Of a stretch of DNA of 64,000 nucleotides, positions 23,713 through 35,580 are shown in pieces. The stretch comes from Monilinia fructicola. Its lineage: Eukaryota > Ascomycota > Leotiomycetes > Helotiales > Sclerotiniaceae. The position numbers and the translations under genes were made by a program. Numbering within the stretch: the first letter of the stretch is position 1; every line of letters begins with the position of its first letter. The notes beneath the pieces are model-generated. The model had not been told where the DNA came from. It made no database searches and saw nothing but the letters and a program-made list of their open reading frames with translations. The stretch spans positions 1,593,501-1,657,500 of the forward strand of contig VICG01000011.1 in NCBI GenBank assembly GCA_008692225.1. Reading direction: 5' to 3'.

Positions 23713-24956
23713 TCGGGCGACGGCTTCAAGTGAATTACAACAGGTACCTGGTGCGAGTGGAGGAAATGAACAGAAAGTTCAGCCAAAATATAAGTAGCTG
23801 CTGTATTTGTGTACATAAATTCATAGCTAGTAAGTTCTCATATGCCAAAGGAGGTCAAGAACGAAGATATGTCTCCGTTCTCTGGATATCGATGCAAATG
23901 ACTATCATCAGATAAGTAATGCATTTTACGACTCGGAGACAATGTTTGATAAAAGAAGTCCCTTGTCAGGCCTTTTCAGGTCAATATCTTTAGAGTACCA
24001 TTATCAAAGCAATACGCTCGAAAACTATCACTGTTGAGGTCCTGATGACATGATTGGAGGACAGCAGGGCAGTAACCTTAGATTCCAGGCAACAGCTGCT
24101 AGGGCTCTGCCATAGGACCTCCACACCTCTATAAGGGCTTCGCCCTTCGTAACTCGCTGAGATCGTCAGTCTTGTTACACTTATCAAAGTTGGAACCACA
24201 TATGCGTGTGCATCGTGACAAAGTTCTTATTATGCAACGAACGAATGCTAGAACTACAGTATACTCGGCATAGTAATCCTAGAACACCACTCCCAGTTCG
24301 CGCTAGTCCCGCTACGGTACTAGTGGCGTAACAAATCGTAGGTACCAAATGACTTTCAATATTAATTAGTGGGGTAGAACTTACGTTGATATATATTACA
24401 GAGTCCGGAGTAATTAGAGTAGAAACAGTAATAATTACCTAGGTACTGTATAATCAGTAATTACTAACTAGTATGTATGTATATACTAATAAAACTATAT
24501 AAAATAGCCATAAAGTCTACTGAATACAGCGGTTACAATATCTCAAACTCGCTTTATCATATTATAATCAAGGACTTAACTGAACATCATTTGATGTTTA
24601 ATAAAATTTGATTTAACCTGTAGGTCATTACGGATCGATATAAGCTTAGATGAACGTCCACACAACCTACAACCCGTCTCCCTTCGCCCAACTATTCTAT
24701 TTGAGGGTGCGGATGTGGTGTGTTTGTATTTGCAGGGCTTAAGGCTGGTTACGTACCCGATGGAAGGGTGTTATTTGCCTTTGGGTGGGTTGGTGAGGAT
24801 TTTCATGATGGGATGAGATTAGATGAGCAAGTACGAGGTGAGAATTTTGGGACTTGGGGTTTCCAACCTTCTCTTCCATTAATAAACGACGTTCAGTTTG
24901 CATGCCATTCATTTGTGGTTGCAACGAAATTGGAATTATACAATCGATAGCAAACC
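23713..24956. other. Intergenic boundary between cluster and housekeeping genes
   Basis: About 1.2 kb with no supported gene. The stretch 24340-24660 is strongly AT-rich, with short TA-rich runs. Small open frames (23709-23915, 24720-24950) show no domain and lie where the P450 3' region and oligoribonuclease 5' region are expected. No inverted terminal repeats seen. Confidence 0.5.
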
Positions 24957-25700
24957 ATGGAGGAAGTAAGCACAAGTCATCCATTGGTTTGGATTGATTG
25001 CGAGGTATGTTTTATGTTTCTTATTGCTAGCCCGTCTTGCTAATCCATTGGCACATGTGTAGATGACCGGACTTGATCTGGAAAACGACGTCATCATCGA
25101 AATCTCATGTATAATTACGAATGGCAATCTGGAGGTGATGGATGAGGAGGGTTGGGGTGCTGTGATTTATCAGAACAAAGAGACGATGGATAAAATGGTC
25201 GGTGGTATTTCATCTTCTGTCTCGCTCGCATATCATTCCATCCCCTCTCGGAGAGGCCCCGTTTTAACCCGAGGTATATAATTATATAAACTTACACTCA
25301 CAATCTCAAATCGCAGGACGAATGGTGCACCAGAACCCATGCTTCCACCGGTCTCACGTCCGAAGTACTCTCCTCGACCACCACTGCCGCCGAAGCTGCC
25401 TCGTCTCTCCTCGCCTATATCAAAAAGTACATACCCGAACCTCGGCGTGCATTACTCGCGGGAAATAGCGTACATGCCGATAAAGCATTCTTGAGCAAGG
25501 GCCCATACAAACAAGTTATCGATCATCTACATTATCGCATCTTGGATGTGAGTAGTATCAAAGAAGCAGCAAAGAGATGGTGTGATTTGGAAGTATTGGT
25601 TGGGCAACCGAAGAAAGAGGGAAAACATAGGGGCAGAGAGGATATCGAGGAAAGTATTGCCGAGGCGAGGTACTGGAAGGAGAGAGTTTTCCAGAAGTGA
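24957..25700 (+). CDS. REX2: Oligoribonuclease (DEDDh 3'-5' exonuclease), REX2/Orn family
   Basis: 188-residue mitochondrial/cytosolic exoribonuclease that degrades short RNA oligomers to mononucleotides. Exons 24957-25004, 25063-25197 and 25317-25700. The first junction reads WIDCE|MTGLDLE, giving the ExoI motif DxE; further family blocks are EWCTRTH, the second-motif Asp in NSVHADKAFL, the LHYRILDVSS block, and the ExoIII part HRGREDIEESI with catalytic His and Asp. Length is normal for eukaryotic Orn without a long targeting peptide; an upstream alternative exon with a mitochondrial presequence cannot be excluded. The second intron has an uncommon GTCGGT donor but the spliced sequence is continuous with the family. 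A conserved housekeeping gene, not part of the cluster. Confidence 0.93.
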
Positions 25701-27019
25701 GGGCTGGTTTTCCAATGTTGCATGAATGAGTCAGGTACAATGAGGACAGAACAATAACCCAGGAGGTACTGTATGGTGAAAATATGTTATTTGATGTGGT
25801 GACTGATGAAGTGATGGATGGAGCGATGGAATTATTGGTCGTGGAAATTGATACCCCAACGAAGAGAATGGATGACTGCATTGCTACGTTGTGTTACTAC
25901 CTACGAAAAATTGTTGAAGATATCAATAATCACCCACGAGGCTAGAAACGGTCCTACTTATATTAGTTTTTCAACGGCTCTCCTATGCATGTTACCTTGC
26001 GGTTGGTTGTTGGTGTGATACTACAAGGCATGTATGTAGCTTTGACGGAGGAATTCAACAACAATCATATCCATAGACCTTGTCGGTCAGGATATTTGAA
26101 TACCTTCTTAACAACCAAAAGATCTCAACTCTTTTGACTGTTTTCAACTCGGATTTTACCATCAATTGGTCTTTTAGGTTTGAATACCTAGCACTTCATA
26201 CTACCTACCTAGGTACCTCCTACTTCCTACATAATTTATAAGGTTACAATTCTAATTCCAATATCAGATGCCCTTTAAATTATAAACACAGGTTCGTAGA
26301 TATCTCATAATACCTACCTACCTAGGTAGTTTCTGATATTGCAATCTAGAACTAATTAGATATCCGGTAATAAAACCATCATAAATTAGCATTAGAGAAG
26401 GAAATGGACCCCTTCGCTTCAAAATCTTATCGTATGTCTGAATCTCCTGAATCTTTCACTACGAATCCAAGAAGTAGATGTTACCTTGAGCTTAGATGCA
26501 AGAGTTCATATCATCATGGACCTTGCAGCACTCTTCAATGTTCCATTTTCAACCTAATAATTGAATGGCCCCTCGAGCTTTATATTTAGTTGCTAGTCAC
26601 ATTCATATAGACCCTTCAATAAGCGAACCTTTGGATTTATATTCGAAGACCCATGGATACTTGCTACCGTCGTTTTATATAACACACTCGTGAACATTCC
26701 AATATATGCACCAATCTCAATTTGAACTCTTCTCCTAATTAATACTTGTACTGTCAATAAGTTGTCACATCGAGAAGTCAAGCTTGACCCCTCAGTGCCC
26801 CACTTTTAAAGTGGCACTATCCAAGGTTGCTCCCAACACATGCTCACCGCCCACGGAGCAGGAAGCTAACACCATCACCGCTGGTTAAGCTTGCCATGCT
26901 TGTTGGCCAAAACTTAAGCCTTTCTTCCCCTTTACTTCCCTTCCCTTTCCTTTCCTTTCCTTTTCTTTTCTTCTACTCTACAAAATACTTTTGTTTCTTC
27001 TTGACACATAACCGCAATC
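25701..27019. other. Intergenic region with pyrimidine-rich PGM promoter
   Basis: About 1.3 kb without a supported gene. It contains several ACCTACCTAGGTA-like palindromic stretches (26200-26320). A nearly pure pyrimidine tract (26925-26975, TTCC/TTTC repeats) lies about 45-95 bp before the phosphoglucomutase start, the usual pyrimidine-rich tract of highly expressed fungal genes. Confidence 0.55.
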
Positions 27020-28983
27020 ATGAGTATCAGAACTGTCACCTTGAAGCCATTTACCGACCAGAAGCCGGGAACGTAAGTATACCTACCCCTCCTATCTGCT
27101 CTGTCAATGTTCCAAAGATACATACAACGAAAACGCATCAAAACAAACCGTGTAATGACAACTACGATTTGCTGACACCTTGGTGTAGTTCTGGTCTCCG
27201 CAAGAAGGTCGTTGTATTCCAACAAGAACATTACAGCGAATCCTTCATTACCTCTATCCTTCTCTCCATCCCAGAAGGTGTAAAGGATAGTTTCCTCGTT
27301 ATCGGTGGTGATGGACGATACTGGAACCCAGAGGTGGTGCAGTTGATTGCAAAGATTGGTGCTGCATATGGAGTTAAGAAGCTCTTGATCGGTCACAATG
27401 GTATCTTGAGTACCCCCGCTGCGTCGCATATCATCAGAAAGAGAAAGGCTACCGGAGGTATCCTATTGACAGCTAGTCACAATGCTGGTGGTATGTATTT
27501 TACCTTCTTATGCTTGGGGGCATGGGCGAGCGAGATAGAAGGGCCCGCCCCGTGAGGTGGAAGAGATTTGTGAGGAAACTGGCTAATATATTTATTGGCA
27601 GGTCCAAAGAACGATTTCGGTATCAAATACAACCTCGCAAATGGTGGACCAGCTCCCGAATCTGTCACAAACAAGATCTTTGAGGCTTCCAAAACCCTTA
27701 CCGAGTACAAGATTGCCGATATCCCAGAAGTTGATATTGCTACAATTGGCACCAAAACATACGGCCCTCTGGAGGTTGAGATTATTGACTCAACTGCTGA
27801 CTATGTCGAGATGTTGAAGGATATCTTCGATTTCCCTCTCATCAAGAAATTCTTCCAAACACACCCCGACTTCAAGGTACTTTTCGATGCCCTCTCGGGT
27901 GTTACTGGTCCTTACGGAAAGGCTATCTTTGAGACAGAATTGGGTCTGCCAAGCTCTAGCACTCAAAACTGCATTCCTTCGCCAGATTTCAATGGTGGCC
28001 ACCCAGATCCTAACTTAACCTACGCACACTCACTCGTCGAGGCTGTTGACAAGGGAAACATTCACTTCGGTGCAGCAAGTGATGGTGATGGAGACCGTAA
28101 CATGATTTACGGAGCAAATGCATTCGTCTCCCCTGGTGACAGTCTTGCAATCATTGCTCATTACGCACAATATATCCCTTACTTCAAGAAACAAGGTGTC
28201 TACGGTCTTGCCCGCAGTATGCCCACATCTGGAGCTGTTGACCTCGTTGCTAAGGCTCAAGGCCTTAACAGCTATGAAGTTCCTACAGGTTGGAAATTCT
28301 TCTGCGCTTTGTTTGATGCCGATAAACTTTCCATCTGTGGTGAAGAATCTTTCGGTACTGGATCTAACCATATCCGTGAGAAGGATGGTCTTTGGGCTGT
28401 CGTTGCTTGGTTGAATATTATTGCAGCCATCGGTGAGAAGGATCCAAGCGTCACCCCAAGTATCGCCAAGATTCAACAGGATTTCTGGACTATTTATGGT
28501 CGTACTTTCTTCACTAGATACGATTATGAGGATGTTAGCAGCGAGGGTGCTGCAAAGGTTGTTAAGGACTTGAATGCCAAGATTGAAGATGCATCATTCA
28601 TTGGTAGCAAGATTGGCGGTAAGTTTTTCTCCCTCTCCTTAATCCCTCCAAATTTTCTGTGAATCTATAGCTCACATAATTCGTCCATAGACCGCACAGT
28701 CTCTGATGCCGGAGATTTCTCCTACACCGATCTTGACGGTAGTGTTTCACCCAACCAAGGTCTCTACGTTAAATTTTCCGACGGATCCCGTATTGTTGTT
28801 CGTCTAAGTGGTACCGGTTCTTCGGGTGCTACTATCAGATTGTATATTGAGAAACATACTAGTGATGAGAGCACTTATAGTCAAGATGCTCAAGTCTTCT
28901 TGAAGGACAATGTTGACTTTGCCGTTGAGTTATTGAAGTTCAAGGAGTATGTTGGAAGAACCGAACCAGATGTTAAGACTTAA
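27020..28983 (+). CDS. pgm: Phosphoglucomutase
   Basis: 554-residue cytosolic enzyme interconverting glucose-1-phosphate and glucose-6-phosphate, linking glycolysis to glycogen, trehalose and UDP-glucose (cell wall) synthesis. Exons 27020-27072, 27189-27490, 27602-28618 and 28691-28983, all GT-AG and in phase. Seen: phosphoserine loop TASHNAGG (junction of exons 2 and 3), Mg-binding loop DGDGDRN, sugar-binding loop EESFG, and the phosphate-binding RLSGTGSSGATIR near the C-terminus. Length equals that of fungal and animal PGM. The ATG at 27020 gives the expected short start before KPGTSGLRKKV. Codon use is strongly biased, with many C-ending codons, as expected of a highly expressed gene. No oddities. 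Confidence 0.98.
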
Positions 28984-29485
28984 TTTAGGCGAGGATGATC
29001 TAAGTGGAGGATATGAAAATTAGTTAGCGTTGCAAGCACATATGATATCAATACAGAGCTTTGTAAATACACTTAATTGAATGGGATATGATTTTTCATT
29101 TCCTATACCCACGGGTCGTCCTGTTGCGTGAGTGGTACATGTAAGGTTGCACTGTACAATATATCTATCGTCCAAAGAAACCCCGAACTCGCAAAAGTCA
29201 CTTGCTACATGGTCTGAAGTTTTGAAAGTCCAGCTTCGAGAGACGAAACGAAGAAGATATTTGAAGAATACCATCCTGTAAATATGCGATGACGATGGAC
29301 CTACAACAATGAACTCGTCTAGTCAAATGATGTAAGATGATCAAAAGGAGAGGAAATTTCTGACTTGCATCGCCCATACTTATAATGTTGGGAAGATGTC
29401 GGTGCTAGTGGAGCGGTGAATGTGCGGGATATCAATTGCACTGGTGGGGATCTTGATGGTGGGGTGGTTGATGTGGTTTATTTAT

Positions 29486-29612
29486 GGATGTGTGTGTATG
29501 TGTGTGTGTATGTGTGTGTATGTGTGTGTATGTGTGTATATGTGTATATATATATATGTGTGTATGTGTGTATATGTGTGTGTGTGTGTGTGTATGTATG
29601 TATATGTATATA
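29486..29612. repeat. (TG)n/(TATG)n compound microsatellite
   Basis: About 125 bp of alternating purine-pyrimidine TGTGTATG and TATATG units on the + strand. The alternating TG/CA pattern has Z-DNA potential. The valine/cysteine-rich open frames across it are not genes. Confidence 0.9.
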
Positions 29613-29699
29613 ATAGTTAGTATTTGTTTTTAGAATTTTATGTGTAGGGTGAGGTGGGGTGGGGAGAGGTTTGTGGGTTGAATGTGGGATTTCTTGGGT

Positions 29700-29790
29700 G
29701 GTTGGTTGGTTGGGGGTTGGGGGTTGGAATGTTTGGGGTTGGAATGTTTGGGGTTGGAATGTTTGGGGTTGGAATGTTTGGGGTGGGAGG
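29700..29790 (+). repeat. G-rich tandem repeat, unit GGGGTTGGAATGTTT
   Basis: About four tandem copies of a 15-bp unit, preceded by TTGGGGGTTGGGGGTTGG. Runs of four to five G at short spacing on one strand could form a G-quadruplex. A second run of four GGGAGT units lies at 29908-29935. Confidence 0.8.
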
Positions 29791-29997
29791 AGGGGTGAGT
29801 TGGTTGTTTATTGTTTTATCATTTATCTGCTCTGATACTCTGATGCTCTTTGGTATGACTATAGGAAGCAGTGCGGTTCAAGTTGGGTTTGGTTGGTGGT
29901 GTTTTGGATGGGAGTGGGAGTGGGAGTGGGAGTGGAAGGGAGCATGGTGAGATCGATGGAAGATGATGGTTGATTTCGGGAGCAAGGATACGACGAT

Positions 29998-29999
<2 letters not shown>

Positions 30000-30034
<35 letters not shown>
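30000..30034. repeat. (GT)n(GA)n microsatellite
   Basis: A short GT array runs directly into a GA array. Confidence 0.85.
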
Positions 30035-30035
<1 letters not shown>

Positions 30036-30036
<1 letters not shown>

Positions 30037-31121
30037 TAGGATGTATTCAATGAGTAAGGGTTAGCTTTCTCGTGAGTAGCTTGAGCGTCACAACATAATT
30101 TAGCAAAAGCAATCAGAGCATCGCGGATGACACCAACTTGGTTTTCAGTCTTTGGAGACGGGCGGTGGAGTTCTGCGGCTACTATTGTGTTTCGACTGAG
30201 CACAACTTCTCTGTTCATTCCAAGAACTTCCAGGGGATGGATAAACTGAAAGGTATACCTAGTCAAGTTTCTTCAGTCATTTTTTGCATGACGAAGCTAA
30301 TCGCTCCCTTGTCATCCTGGTTCCGCTTTTCTCTACTCCACTGCTTATCGGTCTCCTTTCGCTACCGAAATGCATATTACATTGCTCTCGGCCCAGCAGA
30401 AAAACCCGGTATCTGTCCTTTGCAGTCCTGCTAGTGGTCATGATGTTTGAGGGCCGCAAAACTCGAACAGCTTTGTGGCAAAAAATCGCCCCCGATCCTT
30501 CTCCCGGTATCTTGTTCGGCCTCTGTGATCATATGTAGCCACCAAGAAGAGAAGCTCTAGTAGAAGACCTTCCAGCTCGAAAAACGACGGGGCAGGATCG
30601 ACGGTTGATGGTAATGGGACCCTGGTCAGCAATCGTGGGACGTCTTCGCCTTGCATCTTCTTTAATCTTGGATAGGCAAAGCCCTCATCTTCATAGATAT
30701 CAAGGGTGAATTCGTACATAAAAGTTTTTTCTGGTACCATCGGTCAACTTTCCTCCAGCTCCACAAATTCAGCATCGTTCTATAGCCAATTCAGGAATTG
30801 TGGTGGAGCATGCCCATTTTGGACAGAATTATAGAAAGCTATCTATTGAGCATGCTTCAGTAGTCCAACGATGTCATTAGATCGAAGCAGCGATGCGAAT
30901 CGTCGGTCGAACACTTTTGGCATGACTCGCTTATTGTTCGGCTCGCCCGATGACTCTACTTCCATGATACAACAGAGTTGGTGGTTCAAAGAAAAGGATT
31001 ATCTTACACTGTTGAGTCGGCCATGACATAGTCCTTCCCCAGATTCTCCGCCATTGAAAAATTGGCTTATCTCGATATCATTACCTCATTTCTCTGAATC
31101 CCATTGCACACTTTCCTGGTA
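30036..31121 (-). pseudogene. Decayed 3' part of the HET-domain gene
   Basis: Directly downstream of the HET open frame, the same strand keeps coding-like fragments interrupted by stops and frame changes: a segment near 30965-30850 (KVFDRRFASLL), 30740-30438 (DEGFAYPRLKK to RGRFFATKLFEF), a piece near 30425-30360, and 30266-30036 (GMNREVVL). The order resembles the C-terminal part of HET proteins, where an FFxT stretch precedes a GxGP region, a VxLL strand and a final GIMxGE block. I could not join them by introns in one frame. Most likely a degraded C-terminal half; unrecognised introns are the alternative. Confidence 0.4.
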
Positions 31122-32342
31122 TTATGATATCTGCTCATCAGGTTCATCCAGATCAAGTTGCCATTCGAGGTTTTTCTTGCCACCCTTTTCGCTTCCAGTC
31201 ATCATGTTTCTTCTCTGGAGCCTTTTTCTCATTCCTGCGGGGTAGTCTTCTTGGTATGTTCTTTCAGATTTTCGGACTTCACTATTGAGACGCTCCATCC
31301 TTGATAAACATAGCTGCACATCGTCATCCTCAGTTAAGTCCAGCTTCTTAGCTAGTTTGCTTATGACGTGTACTGGAGAAGAATTTGCCCGTGTCAAAAT
31401 AGGAATCGAGTCGAAGAACAGGGCTTTTAGAGATATCTCATAATCCGGAACTAACTCATCATTTCCACAGTCACTAGCGATACCGCGTATCCCATAAATG
31501 AAGTCCCGAGGTTCAGTGGCTATAAAGCCATCCAGACAAATATCGAGACACTTTCCCAGCCGGAATAACTGCCCTCTTTGCGCCCAATACCTGAACATAG
31601 TGATATGCCGGACAGCGAGAGTTTCTGTAATCATATCATTCCATGCGTCTCCATGATCTCTTGCTCTCGCCAGTTCTTTGAAGCATTCGTCGAAGGTGTT
31701 GCCAGAAATGCTTTTGCTGCCGCAATGTACGAAGTATTCTTGACCCAGACATATCTCTTGCATGATCCAAACACGGTGCCAGTATGAGCGTTGGCAAAAG
31801 GCAAGAAGTGCAGCACGCCATGCCTTGCGACTTCGCGTCTGACATTCCACCATTCGTCTTTCTCCCATATTCGTGGCTTTCATTAATTCCAGAATCTCCA
31901 TTGCAAGGTCACTGTCATCTTTTGCCGGCCCGAGCCACAGAATCACCCTCTGTGCTTTTTTGTAGATGGACTGCATCATATGTACCTGCCGATTTCTCTC
32001 AAAGTGATTCTTCTGATTTATGCACAAAGCATCAATCCACATATATCGATCTTTATCAGCCAGTCTTAGTTGAATCAAAGCATCGTACAAATTTTTCCGA
32101 ATCTGAAATCTGCAATTGTTCACAGATATTATACGATCATCAACACTTGCCTCCTTCCATTCGTAAGATAGGGCTTCATATTTTACACTCCTTGAGTGGT
32201 TCCTAAGCCGTGTATGTGATATGGAACTTTCAATGAGATCATTTCCAGAGCCTCGGTTGAGGACGAATATCCGAATTGCGGTCGGTTGATCAGGGTCCAG
32301 AGGTTGGTACTCAAACTCTGGGCGAGGTTCTACCTTTGCCAT
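31122..32342 (-). CDS. HET-domain (heterokaryon incompatibility) protein
   Basis: 406-residue single open frame with a HET domain (PF06985) at about residues 50-200: YEALSYEWKEASVDDR, IRKNLYDALIQLR, MWIDALCINQ, ERNRQVHMMQSIYKKAQRVILWLG and the later RSYWHRVWIMQEICL. HET proteins trigger incompatibility-linked cell death after fusion of unlike hyphae and act in the cytoplasm. A PRDFIYGIRGIA block follows the domain, as usual. The frame stops after an acidic tail (LDLDEPDEQIS), earlier than in many HET proteins, which run to 600 residues or more. Downstream sequence retains broken C-terminal fragments, so this may be a truncated allele. Such genes are often polymorphic between strains. Confidence 0.9.
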   Translation of the reverse strand: MAKVEPRPEFEYQPLDPDQPTAIRIFVLNRGSGNDLIESSISHTRLRNHSRSVKYEALSYEWKEASVDDRIISVNNCRFQIRKNLYDALIQLRLADKDRYMWIDALCINQKNHFERNRQVHMMQSIYKKAQRVILWLGPAKDDSDLAMEILELMKATNMGERRMVECQTRSRKAWRAALLAFCQRSYWHRVWIMQEICLGQEYFVHCGSKSISGNTFDECFKELARARDHGDAWNDMITETLAVRHITMFRYWAQRGQLFRLGKCLDICLDGFIATEPRDFIYGIRGIASDCGNDELVPDYEISLKALFFDSIPILTRANSSPVHVISKLAKKLDLTEDDDVQLCLSRMERLNSEVRKSERTYQEDYPAGMRKRLQRRNMMTGSEKGGKKNLEWQLDLDEPDEQIS

Positions 32343-35204
32343 GATGAAGACTATCTAGAGAGCAGTCAAAACCTTTGTTTTGATATTCAAGAAACACGAG
32401 TACTGGTGATCAAAATATGCACGTTGAAACTGGCAGAATACAACTAATTAATTGAATCTATATTCGAATTCTCCTGCCGCTTACTCCACATTGATGCATG
32501 ACTGCATAATTATGTGGCGGATGCTACTACTGCAGCTATCAGCCAATCAGTTGCTCTCGGAGCACTGCAGATTACAAATCAACCAGAACCCGAAGTGCAT
32601 ATCACGATAAAAAAGCGAATAGTGTAAGGTGAGGTTTGATTCAAGATGGGCAAGAAAACATGATGATAGTTGTGGCTAAAGAGAAGAGTTGTTATGCAGT
32701 CTACAAGCGAAGTCTCAACAATTCCATTTTATGACTCTGTGCTACTGTACCAAGAGACATCGATATCAAAGATTGGGTGCAACCATGATCATGAATGAAG
32801 GTTAGTGTGTTGAATATAGTATCTATGGTTAGTAGTATGAGACTCGGCAGTTGAATGCTCATATTGTGTTCGAATATCGATATCAACGACTCGATACTAA
32901 ATATCACCAAGAGAATCGTTACTCATTGAATTTATGATTGTGCATTAGTAAACACGACAAGTTCATCATGGCCTAATACTGAAGCCGAAGTTTGGGAGCT
33001 TGTTTCCTGTAATTACTTACGAAGAAAGCGGAAACCAGGAACTGCAAAACGGTTTCAACCATGGAAGATCATGCTTTGATTGAAATACCTGTGATGAGCT
33101 ATGGGAGATAGGTTGTAGTTATCTTCATTTGCCCCATGTTTCGAGATAGGAAATAATATATGACTTCTGAGCAAACCGTGCCTAATAACATTTTAGTTAT
33201 CCCCCTCTGCGTCAAGATGAATCTGCGAACATGATTCTTAGCTCTTTCAATATGAAAACTATTGATGGGCAGTCAGTCATTCATGCATTCTGATAATCTT
33301 TGATCGTTCTATATAGTTCCGGCCAACTAATCTAGTTCAGCCCTAAGATAACTTTGGATATACATAAATTTTCGTTCAACTTATGATAGCATTTGCAAAA
33401 ACCAAATAATCCAAGATGAATATCAATAATAGAATCTGAGGGCAGTATCGAAATACGCAAAAATTCCAAGCCAGGGGGAAATCAGGGTGCACTAATGATT
33501 GGGGGGGAAGTCTTAGTGTTTGCAAGAGCACTTAAAGCTCACTGTGCTCGCGCATTATGACAGAGTTATAGGGTTCATTTCTCTAAGTGATCTCATAGGA
33601 GTGCTTTTATTTCTCTGTTATCTGTTTATGCTCAATTTGCATAGTACTGGATTCCTCGTTTTGATGATGTATATCTGAAAAGGTGCGATTGTCGATTCCC
33701 AACCACTAAATAATCCAGATCTTTGTACCAGCGTTCACCTCTGCTTCCACTCCTGCCAGTCGTTAAGTCCGTTTACTTACTTTTTCTAATTATCTATTAT
33801 GCTTGCACTTAACATAGGATCAAGGAAGCTGTGGCTCGGGTTGTATATCTTCTTTTCTGTTATTCTGGAAACTGTGCAACAACACCATTGTGACAGCGCC
33901 AGTTCAGAATTTAAGCATTTATACTCCCTTCAGTGAAGAATCAGTGCGAATCGCTCAATGAAATCTCTTTATCAGCCAAAAAAGCTATGCCGTCGAATCC
34001 TACACTTCTTCAAACAAGCTCTCACTCAGTCACGCACCAACAAAGCGTTGGCCCAGTTCCATGCCGTTAATTTCACAGCCCATTATGCTCATTTTCACCT
34101 GCGTACTTTGAAAAAGTCTTGTATTGATGTTATATAATATATGCATTAGACATTGGCCTCCTACTCGTACCGTAACTTCCATTAGATTCTGTTATATTCA
34201 CGAGGGAAACAACCAAGAACAGTGCTATTCGCTTGACCGAACTCGTATTTAACTGATTATTGAGGATTGAATATCATCAGCTCGAAAAACTAATGTTTTG
34301 AAGGCCATAACTTCAATCTTTGTATAAACCTCGAGAAATCTCTACTCCGCAGCCCAAACTCTCTACATCGAAAAATGGGATGAAATTTTGAGATTATCTT
34401 GTTTGCTTGAATGTACCTTAGAATCACTATATCTGATAGCTTTGATGTTAAAAAATGGATTATTGAATCGATATATGTCTTACATATCAATGAATGCGTA
34501 CTACTTGATATGTACTTTCTAAAAGTATGAAGTGGTAAAAAAAGAGTTAGAACTGATTTTTACCGTAAGCATTGAGAAAGTGCAATAGTAATTTCCTCGG
34601 CACCCCAATGCACCTCCCTTGTGTCCCATTTTCATACACTGCGAGAATAGGATACACTCTACTACTGTAGCTTGAATAGAGATCTGTGATGAGAATATTG
34701 ATATTCACATCAAAATTTGCACGACAAAAACTGCAATCCATTCTTTACTGTCTTCACTATATCTTCGTGGGTAGGTGCAGGCGTGACATATCCAAGCTTC
34801 ATCATACACCTCTCCAATCTACATACAACATCTAACATGCAGATTCAACCAACCGATAAGATGAGTCAAAAGGTATCATGACCCGAGTCCACATCATAAA
34901 TGACTCGATGAGTGAGTTATAGTCTACGTGAAGGAGCCAATGATTTTCTCAGGAATATACTTCTTGCAATACAATTACCTCATCAATGCATTAATGGTAA
35001 AGACGCGTCGCCTAGTACAGGCTTTCTAGTAGCATTTAAGCCAGATACTAACAACGCCTTTCCTACCATGGACATGTTTGCACCATTTGCGTTGGCGGAG
35101 TTGCAAATTTCTTTAGGTATAAATTTCTGTCGACTCCCACCCTTTTCATACTTTTTTTTTCTTCCGTCTCTTATACTTTTGTTTTGACAAGCGAGCGAGC
35201 GATC

Positions 35205-35285
35205 GACCGACTGAACCACCGAGCGAACGAACGAACGAACGAACGAACGAACGAACGACCGAACGACCGACCGAACGAGCGAACG
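35205..35285. repeat. (CGAA)n tetranucleotide array
   Basis: About 80 bp of CGAA/CGAC units (centre 35221-35260 nearly perfect). The reverse frame encodes serine/phenylalanine/valine-rich artefacts. Confidence 0.85.
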
Positions 35286-35479
35286 AATGGGGGAATGGTG
35301 AACCGGAAAAAAGCAAATCAGCAGGGCAGATGGAACAAAGCAAGTTATTAGGGCAGCAAATGGAGTTATGTGTTCAGATCAAATCCGTTCTTGATGGGTG
35401 GATATTCAGGATTGTGGGCTTTGACGTAGTGGCACCCTGCTTACGGGGAATTATGCCTTGGGGGACTTTTGGCTTATGA

Positions 35480-35580
35480 GGAGTGTCGGCTCGTGGGGAC
35501 TGTTGGCTTTTGCGAACTGTTGGCTTGTGGGACTGTTGGCTTGTGGGACTGTTGGCCTGTGGGACTCTTGGCTTTACAGG
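35480..35580 (+). repeat. Imperfect tandem repeat, unit about 17 bp (GACTGTTGGCTTGTGGG)
   Basis: Five or six diverged units of 16-27 bp sharing TGTTGGCTTGTGG. No coding frame runs through them. Confidence 0.65.

Larger units (their letters stand above)
28984..30035. other. Intergenic region rich in simple repeats (PGM 3' side)
   Basis: No supported gene. 28984-29480 is ordinary. 29486-29612 is a TG/TATG/TATA microsatellite. 29700-29790 and 29905-29938 are G-rich tandem repeats. 30000-30034 is a GT run followed by a GA run. The open frames here are artefacts of the low complexity. Confidence 0.7.

Noticed and set aside
29416..29620. Valine/cysteine/tyrosine-rich small proteins
   Set aside because: Translations of the TG/TATG microsatellite only.
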